A stretch of 37,695 nucleotides of DNA from a virus. The stretch is from positions 1 through 37,695 of the IMG/VR virus record IMGVR_UViG_3300037808_000204; one strand, written 5' to 3'. A model generated the notes under the pieces. That model searched no databases. It saw only the letters and a program-made list of their open reading frames with translations, and was not told the origin of the DNA. Numbering within the stretch: position 1 is the first letter of the stretch; each line of letters begins with the position of its first letter. Positions 1 to 9,282 of this stretch are shown one piece after another. A program made the position numbers and the translations under genes.

Positions 1-1533
<1,533 letters not shown>

Positions 1534-1725
1534 CTATTCTTCCGGTATTAATAAATAGTTTATTTGGTTCTGTAGAAGCCCTACTAAGTAGAACAGCGGT
1601 ATTCCATTATCCATCTGTGCTTCACACCAGAAGTCAAGCTCTTCCTCGGACGTTATAGCTATATATTCTACAGCGTCTATGGAGAGGACAGGGAAGTGTT
1701 CTATGTTGTCAGAATCGTCTTCCAT
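1534..1725 (-). CDS. Hypothetical acidic protein, 63 aa
   Basis: A small acidic protein starting MEDDSDNIEHF with many Glu/Asp and aromatic residues, ending LLIPEE. It overlaps the end of the 34-residue membrane peptide gene and is followed four bases later by the repeat protein gene, so it lies in the late operon. I recognise no family. A short structural or chaperone role is possible but not shown. Confidence 0.55.
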   Translation of the reverse strand: MEDDSDNIEHFPVLSIDAVEYIAITSEEELDFWCEAQMDNGIPLFYLVGLLQNQINYLLIPEE

Positions 1726-1805
1726 GCTTTATAGCCTTCGTAGATTAGATAGGAGGCACAGGTTGTGTATATAATAGCTGTGGTGATTAGGAATATTGTT
1801 AACAT
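1701..1805 (-). CDS. Small single-pass membrane peptide, 34 aa
   Basis: ATG at 1805 overlaps the TAA of the preceding gene (TAATG), and the stop is at 1701-1703. The peptide begins MLTIFLITTAIIYTTC and is hydrophobic over about residues 2-22, followed by a short positively charged tail (EGYKAWK). One membrane helix is predicted by eye. Late-operon position makes a holin-like or lysis-accessory role possible, but the only support is size and hydrophobicity. Confidence 0.5.
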   Translation of the reverse strand: MLTIFLITTAIIYTTCASYLIYEGYKAWKTILTT

Positions 1806-2380
1806 TATAGCTCATACCACATTAGATGAATTACCATGTCTATGGTACTCCCTGAGTTATTAGTGGCTCTTACTAGATATTTAGTTGAGGCGTCTAGGAC
1901 GGCTTCAAAGTCTGAGTCATCCACTGCTCCTGTATCACTATTCCCTGTGCCCGATGCTGTAGGAGGTAACCACCCATCACGAACCTTAGTACCTGCTCCG
2001 CTCACTGTAGGAGTGTGATAGACATCCATATCAGCTGTTGTAGCAGAGGCTCTATGCAAGTTAAAGGCAGTGAGAGCTGTACCGTCTGCGGAGACTGTTA
2101 AGTCCTCATACAGTCCTATATCTATATCGCCTTCGCCCGCTATAATCCTAACCTTATGTAGATGAGGATAAACAGCAGCGGGGACGTCAAGATGGAGGTC
2201 TGCATTAGCTCCGTTGGCTACAGAGGAAAACTTATGAAATACATTGAATACTAAACCTGCGTGAATGTTCCTATGCGGCTCAGTAATTACGTTAAGAGCT
2301 TTAGAATACTGGTCTACATCAACATCGTGACCATCTATGTCTTTAATGATAGCACTGGCAGGTGAGACTGTGATGGTCAT
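1805..2380 (-). CDS. Putative virion structural protein, 191 aa
   Basis: A complete frame whose ATG overlaps the stop of the preceding gene (TAATG at 2380). It is rich in small residues, Asp and Thr, with predicted beta-strand character, no membrane segment and no catalytic motif that I can see. It starts MTITVSPASA and ends VIHLMWYEL. Proteins of this type occur in the tail/decoration region of marine and other podoviruses. A capsid-decoration or tail-associated role is inferred from its position among late genes. Confidence 0.7.
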   Translation of the reverse strand: MTITVSPASAIIKDIDGHDVDVDQYSKALNVITEPHRNIHAGLVFNVFHKFSSVANGANADLHLDVPAAVYPHLHKVRIIAGEGDIDIGLYEDLTVSADGTALTAFNLHRASATTADMDVYHTPTVSGAGTKVRDGWLPPTASGTGNSDTGAVDDSDFEAVLDASTKYLVRATNNSGSTIDMVIHLMWYEL

Positions 2381-2721
2381 TAGAGTCTCTCTCCACTGAT
2401 GCTTCCATACACAGTGAACGTGGCTCCGTCGGCTACACTGACTTTACAGCCTATGTTGCCTGCAACTTGATAATCGCATATAGGAGCTTCGAAGTGTATT
2501 ACAGCTCCTGCTGCTAATGTCTGCTCAAATATCAAGGCTGTGGTCTCATCGTATGTAGAGCCATCGATGTCATGGAAGAGGCTAACAGCTAAGGAGGCTC
2601 CAGAGACATTAGCTATATTAACAAAGTCTACAACAAAGGGAGCTTGACTTGAGAGACTAAATAGGCTTGTACCTGTAGTCCCTGACGGTCTTACTTGAGC
2701 TAGTTGTCTTCGTGTCTGCAT
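2380..2721 (-). CDS. Putative small virion structural protein, 113 aa
   Basis: I start at ATG 2721 (MQTRRQLAQ), preceded by a purine-rich GGGAAGAAG; an upstream TTG at 2736 is possible but overlaps more of the preceding gene. The protein has a basic N-terminus, then beta-rich sequence (VVDFVNIANVSG, AVIHFEAP) resembling a small beta-sandwich. It pairs with the following 191-aa gene through a TAATG overlap, so the two are probably made in fixed ratio. No family assigned. Confidence 0.65.
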   Translation of the reverse strand: MQTRRQLAQVRPSGTTGTSLFSLSSQAPFVVDFVNIANVSGASLAVSLFHDIDGSTYDETTALIFEQTLAAGAVIHFEAPICDYQVAGNIGCKVSVADGATFTVYGSISGERL

Positions 2722-2818
2722 CAGTCTTCTTCCCAAATATCTTGTCGTAGTTATCTCTGAAGTCTTTGTTGTTCGCTTTACTAACTAGCCTATCACCTGT
2801 TATGTCGTTAGTCGCCAT
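2657..2818 (-). CDS. Small conserved phage protein, 53 aa
   Basis: ATG at 2818, stop TAG at 2657. It starts MATNDITGDRLVSK and continues to NYDKIFGKK, a pattern I recognise from small proteins of unknown function found among structural genes of many podoviruses. It overlaps the end of the lipoprotein gene by 11 bases and the start of the 113-aa gene by 65 bases. The hydrophilic, Lys-rich sequence gives no function. Confidence 0.65.
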   Translation of the reverse strand: MATNDITGDRLVSKANNKDFRDNYDKIFGKKTDADTKTTSSSKTVRDYRYKPI

Positions 2819-3017
2819 TGCTACAGAACTCCTGCACCTGCTCCGGTGTCCACTCGTCAGGGGCTTTAGCTATCACCACCTCACCTTGGGTGTCTGTGAA
2901 GTAACCCTCAATATGGACTATGCCACACGCATGAGAGGCTCCTTCTAGAATACTCAGCGACTGTTGACACCCAGTTAGGAACACAGCGACGCCTATAATG
3001 GCTAATATATGTCTCAT
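2808..3017 (-). CDS. Small lipoprotein, candidate outer spanin, 69 aa
   Basis: The N-terminus MRHILAIIGVAVFLTGC is a classic signal peptide with lipobox LTGC, placing the modified Cys at residue 17, so the mature chain (about 53 residues) would be anchored in a membrane of the Gram-negative envelope. ATG overlaps the DUF1353 stop (ATGA at 3017). It lies one gene from an N-terminally anchored 83-aa protein with a helical tail, which together could form a two-part spanin. The mature part is not Pro-rich like typical Rz1, so this is only a hypothesis. Confidence 0.65.
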   Translation of the reverse strand: MRHILAIIGVAVFLTGCQQSLSILEGASHACGIVHIEGYFTDTQGEVVIAKAPDEWTPEQVQEFCSNGD

Positions 3018-3400
3018 TTGTTACCCTTTAAGTAGTTGTTATAGACAACCCATCCACCTGCTCTGACGCCTCTATACATGGTCTGACGTCTAAACCAGCT
3101 TACTCCTGAGGACTTCATAGCCTCCAGGAACACCCTATCACATTGCTTTCTAGTATAACTATGTACACCTGCGCTCTGATAGAGCCAATCATGTATGACA
3201 GACGCCTTCCTGTTCTTAGCGTTAGCTACAGGGACTAAGCCTCTAAATAGCCTTGGTACACTCGCTAAGTCAGTCTTGAATCCTTGAGGTGCTACGACCG
3301 CTGCTCCTAAGTAGTCTGAGTAGTATATCAGAGGGGTCTCCAATAACCACCCACCTATGGCTGATCTAGCTATGAACTCTGATTTGAACTTAGCCGTCAT
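3014..3400 (-). CDS. DUF1353 family protein, 128 aa
   Basis: Shows the signature of DUF1353: a central GFKTDLASVPR segment (about residues 40-50), then SVIHDWLYQ (about 67-75), and a C-terminal FLEAMKSSGV region. The family is common in tailed phages and found near tail or lysis genes; its biochemical role is not established. It overlaps the 83-aa membrane gene by 11 bases and the lipoprotein gene by four, so all three are translationally coupled. The His-Asp pair in IHDWL is family-conserved and might be functional. Confidence 0.85.
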   Translation of the reverse strand: MTAKFKSEFIARSAIGGWLLETPLIYYSDYLGAAVVAPQGFKTDLASVPRLFRGLVPVANAKNRKASVIHDWLYQSAGVHSYTRKQCDRVFLEAMKSSGVSWFRRQTMYRGVRAGGWVVYNNYLKGNK

Positions 3401-3641
3401 GTCTACTCTCTAGTACAGCTGTACGTGATTCTAAGTATCCTATGCGACTAGCGTGATTAAGAAGCTCTGAACCCATCATAGCGTTAGCTGCTTTCTGCTC
3501 TCGCCACATCTCCTCAGAGACTGCTGTGTCCACCTCTACTGCTTGGCTTAGGTCTAACAATAACATGACTACACCTATCAATGCTGCTGCTGCAATCGTT
3601 GAAGTCATCCCAGTCACTATAGTCTCTGTTCTTATTCTCAT
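3390..3641 (-). CDS. Single-pass membrane protein with helical tail, candidate inner spanin or holin, 83 aa
   Basis: After a short basic N-terminus (MRIRTET) there is one hydrophobic helix at about residues 14-30 (TIAAAALIGVVMLLLDL), then a predicted helical region (residues 38-80) with heptad-like spacing ending ESRHDG. This is the topology of an i-spanin or of a small tail-attached membrane protein. It starts on the stop of the preceding gene (TAATG). Its neighbours are DUF1353 and a lipoprotein. Function is inferred only from topology and neighbours. Confidence 0.6.
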   Translation of the reverse strand: MRIRTETIVTGMTSTIAAAALIGVVMLLLDLSQAVEVDTAVSEEMWREQKAANAMMGSELLNHASRIGYLESRTAVLESRHDG

Positions 3642-4006
3642 TACTCATTACCTTTGACTCGCTTCCTTCCTAATGCCCTGCCTGTTGCTACCTTGAACAA
3701 GGCTGCTTTAGCACGTATGTTACCTACAAGACCGTCCTTGTCCTCTCCTGTCTCTGACACTACAGCATCAAGGAATGGAGTGTCTGCTGTGGGGTCTGCT
3801 GCGTAGGCTTCAGCCTCTGCTTCCTGTGTAGGCCATGAGTCTATCTCAGCCTGTGTGTAGCCGGACTTAATAGCGTCTGTCTCTGCTTTGAACTCTTCAG
3901 TAGCCATGTCTATAGCGGCCTGTGTAGCCTCTGCTGCTAGTTTGGCTATGTGGGCTGCTTCGTGTGCGGCCTTTTCGACCATTGCTTCCATCTCTGCTTC
4001 GGTCAT
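3641..4006 (-). CDS. Putative tail assembly protein, 121 aa
   Basis: Begins with an Ala/Glu-rich amphipathic helix (about residues 1-45), followed by GYTQAEIDSWPTQEAEA (about 49-65), a pattern I recognise from phage tail-fibre assembly and chaperone-type proteins, then a region ending RALGRKRVKGNE. It is three bases downstream of the tail chaperone-like gene and upstream of the membrane/lipoprotein group. Chaperone for the adjacent fibre proteins is the best inference. Confidence 0.6.
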   Translation of the reverse strand: MTEAEMEAMVEKAAHEAAHIAKLAAEATQAAIDMATEEFKAETDAIKSGYTQAEIDSWPTQEAEAEAYAADPTADTPFLDAVVSETGEDKDGLVGNIRAKAALFKVATGRALGRKRVKGNE

Positions 4007-4009
4007 CGC

Positions 4010-4492
4010 TTACGGACTATCGGGCCAAGTGACTTCGTGAGGAAACCCATCTTGTTCGGGAACATCTCTGAGTGCCTGTCGATACGTTGTCATCGCCTCA
4101 CTCATATCCGTGTCTGATAGCGCATGAAAGTCTGTCTCCTGTAACAATGCGTCTCTAGTTACCCTGACTGTCCCAGCAGTAGCACGGTCTAAGATATCTT
4201 GAGCCGCAGTTTCTTGTTCCTCTTTGGTGTGGACTACGCCATCCTCATCCGTGTAGGTAGAGAACTTGTCTACCACATCCCACTGTTGAGTCCAGACACC
4301 ATCTAACTCTACAGGGTGCGCCTCAACTACTTCTTGGGTCATCTCGTTAATGGATGGCTTAGCTAACGGCACAGGCTCTACATACTCAACCTCATTAGGT
4401 TTGAAGTTCCTGTTGGGAAACTTCATCAAGGGGTCTAGGTCGGCCTCAGTAAAAGGCCATTGATTGTCTGAAAGTCTTAGAAATTTTTTCAT
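4010..4492 (-). CDS. Putative phage tail assembly chaperone, 160 aa
   Basis: The C-terminal half matches the Phage_tail_APC type (Pfam PF16778): TRDALLQETDF around residue 115, a helix with TYRQALRDVP (about 137-146) and a terminal GFP..VTWP segment. Proteins of this type are encoded just downstream of tail fibres and assist fibre assembly. The start has a good AGAAGGA ribosome site, and the gene follows the 211-aa fibre-like gene. Confidence 0.75.
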   Translation of the reverse strand: MKKFLRLSDNQWPFTEADLDPLMKFPNRNFKPNEVEYVEPVPLAKPSINEMTQEVVEAHPVELDGVWTQQWDVVDKFSTYTDEDGVVHTKEEQETAAQDILDRATAGTVRVTRDALLQETDFHALSDTDMSEAMTTYRQALRDVPEQDGFPHEVTWPDSP

Positions 4493-4516
4493 TTGTAGTT
4501 CCTTCTTTAAATTTAA

Positions 4517-5152
4517 TTACGCAAGCTTAATAGCCAATAGCCCCCCTGTAGATGCAGCCCCTCCCGTGCCAGAAGACCTTGAGCCTGTAGCGCCAGAAGA
4601 AACCTCCTCAGAGAAAACACCCCAACAAGGCGCTAGACCACCTGTTCCAGACGCACGCAACGTCATACCCGCGGGGACACTAAAGGAGCCAGATACGCCC
4701 GTCTTCAGGTATGCTGCAAGCAAAATGCTACTATCTTCGGTCACACTAATAGATGGTGCGACTAATGTTGAAGTATTATGAACCGTTGCTCCCATTTTAT
4801 CAAAGCGCCCATCCCGATACGTAACTATTGACCCCCCCTTGACTGCGTTCTGTGTGATTACAAAGTCGTAACTAGCCCCCTCGCCTGACGCTACTTTATA
4901 TGCGATACCGAAGTCTGGGGATGCTCCTTGGTCATAAACCTCAGTCCAGCCAGCCGGCATCGTCCAAGTACCCGCGCCACCCCCATCCCCCATAAATGCA
5001 ATCATTAAGTCCCCATTAATTGTACCCGTTGGCTTGGCAATGGTAAGGGTTCCCCCCGAGGCACTGTTCCCCGTAGAATAAGCCACAAACTCAGGAGGGT
5101 CTGGGGGCGCTTGCAAGAGCGAAACCATAACTTGTTGAGAAGGATTAGCCAT
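4517..5152 (-). CDS. Putative distal tail fibre / receptor-binding protein, 211 aa
   Basis: I start at ATG 5152 (MANPSQQVMV), which overlaps the fibre stop as TAATG; an upstream start at 5182 is less likely. The sequence is Gly/Ser/Thr-rich with beta-strand pattern and the signature GTWTMPAGWTEV...IAYKVASGEGASY, which I recognise from phage fibre-tip proteins. Its position between the fibre gene and the tail chaperone supports an adhesin. Unlike the rest of the genome the DNA has several runs of 5-7 G/C bases and many CCC/GGG codons, suggesting acquisition by exchange. Confidence 0.7.
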   Translation of the reverse strand: MANPSQQVMVSLLQAPPDPPEFVAYSTGNSASGGTLTIAKPTGTINGDLMIAFMGDGGGAGTWTMPAGWTEVYDQGASPDFGIAYKVASGEGASYDFVITQNAVKGGSIVTYRDGRFDKMGATVHNTSTLVAPSISVTEDSSILLAAYLKTGVSGSFSVPAGMTLRASGTGGLAPCWGVFSEEVSSGATGSRSSGTGGAASTGGLLAIKLA

Positions 5153-6969
5153 TATGTAAGCCCCGTTCCAGAGATTATCCACTCGGTTGCTGTTATCTTC
5201 AATGCAGTTGCAATACCATTCGCTGCAAGTGTTCGGCTGCCTGTAGTTCCGGCCCCAGCTAAACGCATGGTGTCTGTTGTGATTGCAATAGTTACTACAC
5301 CGGCTGAAACTTGGTTGACGAAGGTTATTGCAGTACCTACGGGATAGGCGACATTTGCGTTACTGTCTATAGTGAATGTTCTAGCTGTAGTATCAGCGCT
5401 TGGGTGAAGAATTTGCTTACCCGCATCAGCTAATACTGTCGTATATGCCGCAGACTGAATGTTTTGTTGTAGTTGCTCCAGCGTCAGGTTGCCTGTTATC
5501 GCAGGCAGAGAGTGCGTTAAATTGTCTGCCCTAGTGTTAATAGTGGCAGCGGTTGTTGGCGCGGTTAATGTGAACTTGTTAAGAGTACTGCTAAATGTCT
5601 GAGCGCCTGTAAAAGTATTAGCCCCTAGAATGGCGGCTGTGCCTACTACGCCAGCAGGTGGTAAGCCTGTTGCGTTGGTCATTACACCCGATGCAGGAGT
5701 TCCAAGGGCGGGCGTTACTAATGATGGGCTAGTAGCAAACACGGCAGCCCCACTTCCCGTTTCGTTGGTCAGAGCTGCCGCTAGTTGGGCAGAGGTGAAA
5801 GACCCTAATACAGCGGCGTTTCCCGTAGAGGTTATATGGCCTGTTAGGTTTGCGTTGGTGGTTACACTGCCTGCTGTTAAAGAGGCTGCTGTGCCAGTTA
5901 GGTTTGTAGCAACACCAGACGCTGGAGTGCCTAGAGCGCCTCCAGAGACTAAGTTTCCACTGGCTGTGCCTGTTACAGCCCCTATGAACGTAGTAGCCGT
6001 TACAGTGTTGTCTTTAAGTAACACAGAGTCTATAGTAACACCTGAGGCCGCTGTAGTCTCTGCTATAGTGTCTGTAGTGATCTTATCAGCCGCTGTGACT
6101 ACAATGTCTGTACCACTGGTACTGTTACCAGACAACAAAGCACCTGATAAGCTGTTAGCGGAGATAGCCATAGCATCTACATAAGCCTTCGTAGACTGCT
6201 GTGTAGGCACTTTAGTGGCTGAGTCAGACCCCATAGCGTCTTCGTCTATAACGAAGCTCATAGAGGCTGTGGACGTGTCTGACTCCATTACAGCACCAGC
6301 AGCAGCTACGTTTGTAGCGTCTGTGACGTCTGCTGAAGCCTCAATAGCGTCCAGCTTAGTGCCGTCTGAGGCTACGTCTCTACCGTCTACAGTGCCTCCT
6401 ACGACTATGTTGGTAGTGATGTCTAGGTCGTCTATGTAGGCATTAGCCCAACGTACACCTGTAGTACCGAGGTCATCTGTGCTGTCTGTGTCACTCACCA
6501 CATTACCTGAGAAGGTTGCAACGCCTGTGGAGCCTACGTTGAACACTTCAGCCGCTGTAGCTCCTGCTGCCATTAGTTTGACAGACAAGGAGAAGTCTTC
6601 AGAGCCTGGAGTTACGTCAGTGGTGATGGCGTCAAGCACCATACCAGTCTCGTTATTACTGGCTGCTGTCTCTACAATGAAGTTTTGACCCACACCGATG
6701 CCTGCACCTGGAGTACCTGACGTGGTGTGTGTTAGTTGTTGGACTGCTGTTGAGGAATTGTTGGAGGCGTCGTCAATGGTAGAGTTTAGAAGCTCTGTGG
6801 TCATTGTGCCTGTGAAGGTCGGTGAGGCGCCTTCGGTCTTAGTTGCTATGGCTGTTGCTATAGCATCAAACTCTACGTCTATCTCTGTACCGCGTACAAC
6901 CTTATTAGCGTTGCCGGACAGTAAGGAGTCTTTGGCTGTGAAGTTGGTGGTCTTGGAATAATCTGAAAT
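5152..6969 (-). CDS. Tail fibre protein with apparent ATT start codon, 605 aa
   Basis: The frame begins at ATT 6969, eight bases after a perfect AGGAGG at 6978-6983; the next in-frame ATG is at 6804, which would delete the characteristic N-terminus. From the ATT, the sequence (M)SDYSKTTNFTAKDSLLSG is the typical start of many podovirus fibre/virion-attachment proteins. Later parts are Ala/Thr/Ser-rich, with repeats such as ALGTPASGV (twice) and SLVTPALGTP, typical of fibre shafts; the C-terminus (about 470-605) looks like a distinct knob-like domain. It lies after the capsid terminator and HNH relic and before the receptor-binding candidate. Confidence 0.85.
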   Translation of the reverse strand: MSDYSKTTNFTAKDSLLSGNANKVVRGTEIDVEFDAIATAIATKTEGASPTFTGTMTTELLNSTIDDASNNSSTAVQQLTHTTSGTPGAGIGVGQNFIVETAASNNETGMVLDAITTDVTPGSEDFSLSVKLMAAGATAAEVFNVGSTGVATFSGNVVSDTDSTDDLGTTGVRWANAYIDDLDITTNIVVGGTVDGRDVASDGTKLDAIEASADVTDATNVAAAGAVMESDTSTASMSFVIDEDAMGSDSATKVPTQQSTKAYVDAMAISANSLSGALLSGNSTSGTDIVVTAADKITTDTIAETTAASGVTIDSVLLKDNTVTATTFIGAVTGTASGNLVSGGALGTPASGVATNLTGTAASLTAGSVTTNANLTGHITSTGNAAVLGSFTSAQLAAALTNETGSGAAVFATSPSLVTPALGTPASGVMTNATGLPPAGVVGTAAILGANTFTGAQTFSSTLNKFTLTAPTTAATINTRADNLTHSLPAITGNLTLEQLQQNIQSAAYTTVLADAGKQILHPSADTTARTFTIDSNANVAYPVGTAITFVNQVSAGVVTIAITTDTMRLAGAGTTGSRTLAANGIATALKITATEWIISGTGLT

Positions 6970-6983
6970 AGTCGTATCCTCCT

Positions 6984-7343
6984 CTACCTGTGTGAGTCTA
7001 GGTAGTCTGCAGCGTCGCGCAGTAAATTAGGGTTATCTTGCAGCATTCCTATGCCTTTATTGCAGAGCGTGCAAAGAAGCGCTCTGACGGCATCTGTAGC
7101 GTGGTCGTGGTCGACCTATAAAGACATCTTTCTTATGCCGCTTTCTCTAACATGAATAACGGTCTCAGGCTTCTTACATATTGCACATACACCGCCTTGA
7201 GCCTCATGCATATCTTCGTAGGCTTGGAAGGTTAAGCCGTACAGATTAGATAGCCAATTATGCTTTTGTAGTTTCCATCTTCTTTCTTTGCTTCCCACTT
7301 CTCCCCACTCTTCTTCTGGGTACTTCTCTAGGTCTGCGCGCAT
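6984..7343 (-). pseudogene. Endonuclease VII-like HNH gene broken by an in-frame amber codon
   Basis: The 5' part starts MRADLEKYPEEEW and includes a family-typical LYGLTFQAYEDM segment and the first zinc-binding CAICKK. An in-frame TAG stands at 7116-7118, after which the same frame continues VDHDHATDAVRALLCTLCNK and LRDAADYLDSHR before TAG at 6984. Intact relatives in this genome have Cys-Val-Asp-His-Asp-His or similar here (LCVDHDHATG), so a single sense-to-stop change removes the catalytic HNH core. It lies between the capsid terminator and the fibre gene, with no phage gene broken by it. Read-through by amber suppression is the alternative. Confidence 0.8.
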
Positions 7344-7361
7344 TTAAACACCTGGCTAGTT

Positions 7362-7396
7362 AGAATAAAACTATAGGGCTCCGAAGAACCCCATAG
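7362..7396 (-). terminator. Strong leftward terminator with UUCG tetraloop after capsid gene
   Basis: On the minus strand an 11-bp stem (CTATGGGGTTC / GAGCCCTATAG, with two G-T pairs) closes a C-UUCG-G loop and is followed by TTTTATTC. The stem is at 7371-7396 and the T-run at 7362-7370. It lies 24 bases after the capsid stop, so it would limit transcription of tail genes relative to capsid. Confidence 0.85.
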
Positions 7397-7419
7397 CCTA
7401 TGTTGCTGTTCAGCTTACA

Positions 7420-8385
7420 TTATGCACCTGCTAGTGCTAATACAAACGCTGAATCTGGACGGTATGCTGCAACGCCATACAGACGATCAGAAGTAGTCAG
7501 ATTAGACAAGAACTCCTGCTTGTATTGTGCCTGTGTGCGAATACCCTGCTGCTCTACTAGAATCATAGAGTCTTTGTGAGCCAGGATACTACCACGTACA
7601 TCAATAGAGCCGCCAGCATTCTGGGCAGCTGTCTCGATGACAGGGACATTAGTAGATACGTAGAACTCAACACCATAGATGTTACCAATGTTGCCGTTGC
7701 CTACAGGACGTCCACCGACGAAGTCACTAGAACTGAATCGGGTGATACCCAACATATCGTTCTTAGCAATAGGCGGTACAACCCAAAAGCGATTAGACAT
7801 TGGAACGTCTGCATCGTCCTGCTTCTGAATCATTCCACGAATAACTAGGTCGGTCATATCATCACCAGCCGCTACAGTATCGTCAGCGTTTAGCGAGATA
7901 GACGTACCAGCGTTGGAATAGAACGCACCAGAGTGAACCCAGTCAGAGGCGTCACCGTCTCCAAAGGACTTACCAAGCTCAAACAGGTTTGTATCGACTT
8001 GCTTGCCTAGCGCATAACCAGCATCTTCAGTGAAGAACCGACGCATAGACTCTAGAGCCTGTGTGTCTGTAATGTCTTCAATCAGCTTTGAGTATTCCCA
8101 ATGCTGGTCGATGCTGATGTCTAGAGTGGTGTCTACGTTGCTCTGAACAGTTACTGCTGTGTTCTCAGCTTTAGCGTAAGCAGCGCCACGAACAGGCTTA
8201 GGTACGTGAATAGTGTCGCCTTTCTTACCCGTGAAGGACATACGACGCACGTTACCTGCCAGTACTAGGTTCTGCTCATATGCAGCAATTACTTCATCAC
8301 TCCAAACTTCTGGGATGAACGCTGCTGCGCTTGTGTTGTCTACGAACCCGCCTGTCGCGGGATATGTGGAAGTTACTACAGCCAT
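7420..8385 (-). CDS. Major capsid protein (HK97-like fold expected), 321 aa
   Basis: The protein starts MAVVTSTYPATGG and contains segments typical of podovirus major capsid proteins: EVWSDEVIAAYEQNLVL (about 26-42), GDTIHVPKP (about 56-64), a long alpha/beta stretch, RFWVVPP around 200, and RLYGVAAYRPDSAF near the C-terminus. It directly follows the scaffold gene with a good AGGAGCT ribosome site, and is followed by a strong terminator, as expected for the most abundant virion protein. An HK97 fold is inferred from the family. Confidence 0.9.
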   Translation of the reverse strand: MAVVTSTYPATGGFVDNTSAAAFIPEVWSDEVIAAYEQNLVLAGNVRRMSFTGKKGDTIHVPKPVRGAAYAKAENTAVTVQSNVDTTLDISIDQHWEYSKLIEDITDTQALESMRRFFTEDAGYALGKQVDTNLFELGKSFGDGDASDWVHSGAFYSNAGTSISLNADDTVAAGDDMTDLVIRGMIQKQDDADVPMSNRFWVVPPIAKNDMLGITRFSSSDFVGGRPVGNGNIGNIYGVEFYVSTNVPVIETAAQNAGGSIDVRGSILAHKDSMILVEQQGIRTQAQYKQEFLSNLTTSDRLYGVAAYRPDSAFVLALAGA

Positions 8386-8403
8386 GATACTTAGCTCCTA
8401 TAG

Positions 8404-9216
8404 CTAAATGACCCTCTTCTCTTTATAGGCCAGCATTATCTCAGGCTGGAGTTTTCTATATCGGTCTGGGTCAGTTTGATTAAGTTTAATTAAGTCTGCC
8501 CTTCTGTAGACCTTCCTAGACTCTCCCGCACCACCTGTTATAGCTCCTGTAGCTGCTGCTGCTTTTGCCTGTTGTTGTGTAGCTTCTGCATCCTTAGAAA
8601 CCGTAGTCTCTGTCGGTTTGCTTTGCTTCCACTCTGTTAACAACATGGACATACTATCAACATCATTAGACTGGTTAGCTTGTCGCAGTACATTAGTCCT
8701 TGTGGGACTAGCTGTAATCCAGTTGACGAAGTTCTCGTCACCTACAATATCCGCTGTGTCTGGATGAGCGGTTAGAAGCTTATCTTGTGCTTCCTTACCT
8801 GCTCTAGAGACTTTAGCGTCTGCTACAACCTCACTAGCCTGCTTGACTACTGGGTGGTTGTCGATGGCTCTCTGTATTGCTTTCTCAGGGTCATCGAGGA
8901 AATCTATCGGGTCTTCTTCGGGCTGTGTTGTGGTTGCAGATTGCGTCGTTATAAAGTCATCAACTATCTTTCTAAGTTCTCCCACTTCGGAGGACTGTCT
9001 ACCAGCTAGTTTCTCTGCATTCTGGTGCATCTCAATAACATCTGTGATGCTCTTTCCTGCGTACTTAGGGGGTAGGTCTGGTTCTGTTGGAGTTACCTCA
9101 GCCGCCGCTGTAGGTTCCGGTTGAACTACGTCAATAGTCGTGTCTAGTGTAGCAGGTGCTTCCGCGTTGTCTGCTGGTGTGGCGTCTGCGGGTGTGTCTA
9201 TCAGTGTTGCTGACAT
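8404..9216 (-). CDS. Scaffolding protein, 270 aa
   Basis: A hydrophilic, Ala/Pro/Thr/Asp-rich N-terminus (residues 1-55) precedes helical, charged segments (ITDVIEMHQNAEKLAGRQ and SEVGELRKIVDDF) and a C-terminus with RKVYRRADLIKLNQTDPDRY, all typical of podovirus scaffold proteins that guide capsid assembly and then leave. The C-terminal basic segment is expected to bind the capsid protein. It is 18 bases upstream of the capsid gene. No protease domain is seen. Confidence 0.85.
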   Translation of the reverse strand: MSATLIDTPADATPADNAEAPATLDTTIDVVQPEPTAAAEVTPTEPDLPPKYAGKSITDVIEMHQNAEKLAGRQSSEVGELRKIVDDFITTQSATTTQPEEDPIDFLDDPEKAIQRAIDNHPVVKQASEVVADAKVSRAGKEAQDKLLTAHPDTADIVGDENFVNWITASPTRTNVLRQANQSNDVDSMSMLLTEWKQSKPTETTVSKDAEATQQQAKAAAATGAITGGAGESRKVYRRADLIKLNQTDPDRYRKLQPEIMLAYKEKRVI

Positions 9217-9282
9217 AATTAAACTCCGTGGGGTTAGCCATTGTGGAGGAAGTTAATAGAGACTGACTAGCCTCTACAGGTG

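Noticed and set aside
5630-6184. Plus-strand frame of 184 residues opposite the fibre gene
   Set aside because: Low-complexity antisense of an Ala/Thr-rich gene; the minus-strand frame has family-typical sequence and a ribosome site, the plus frame has neither.
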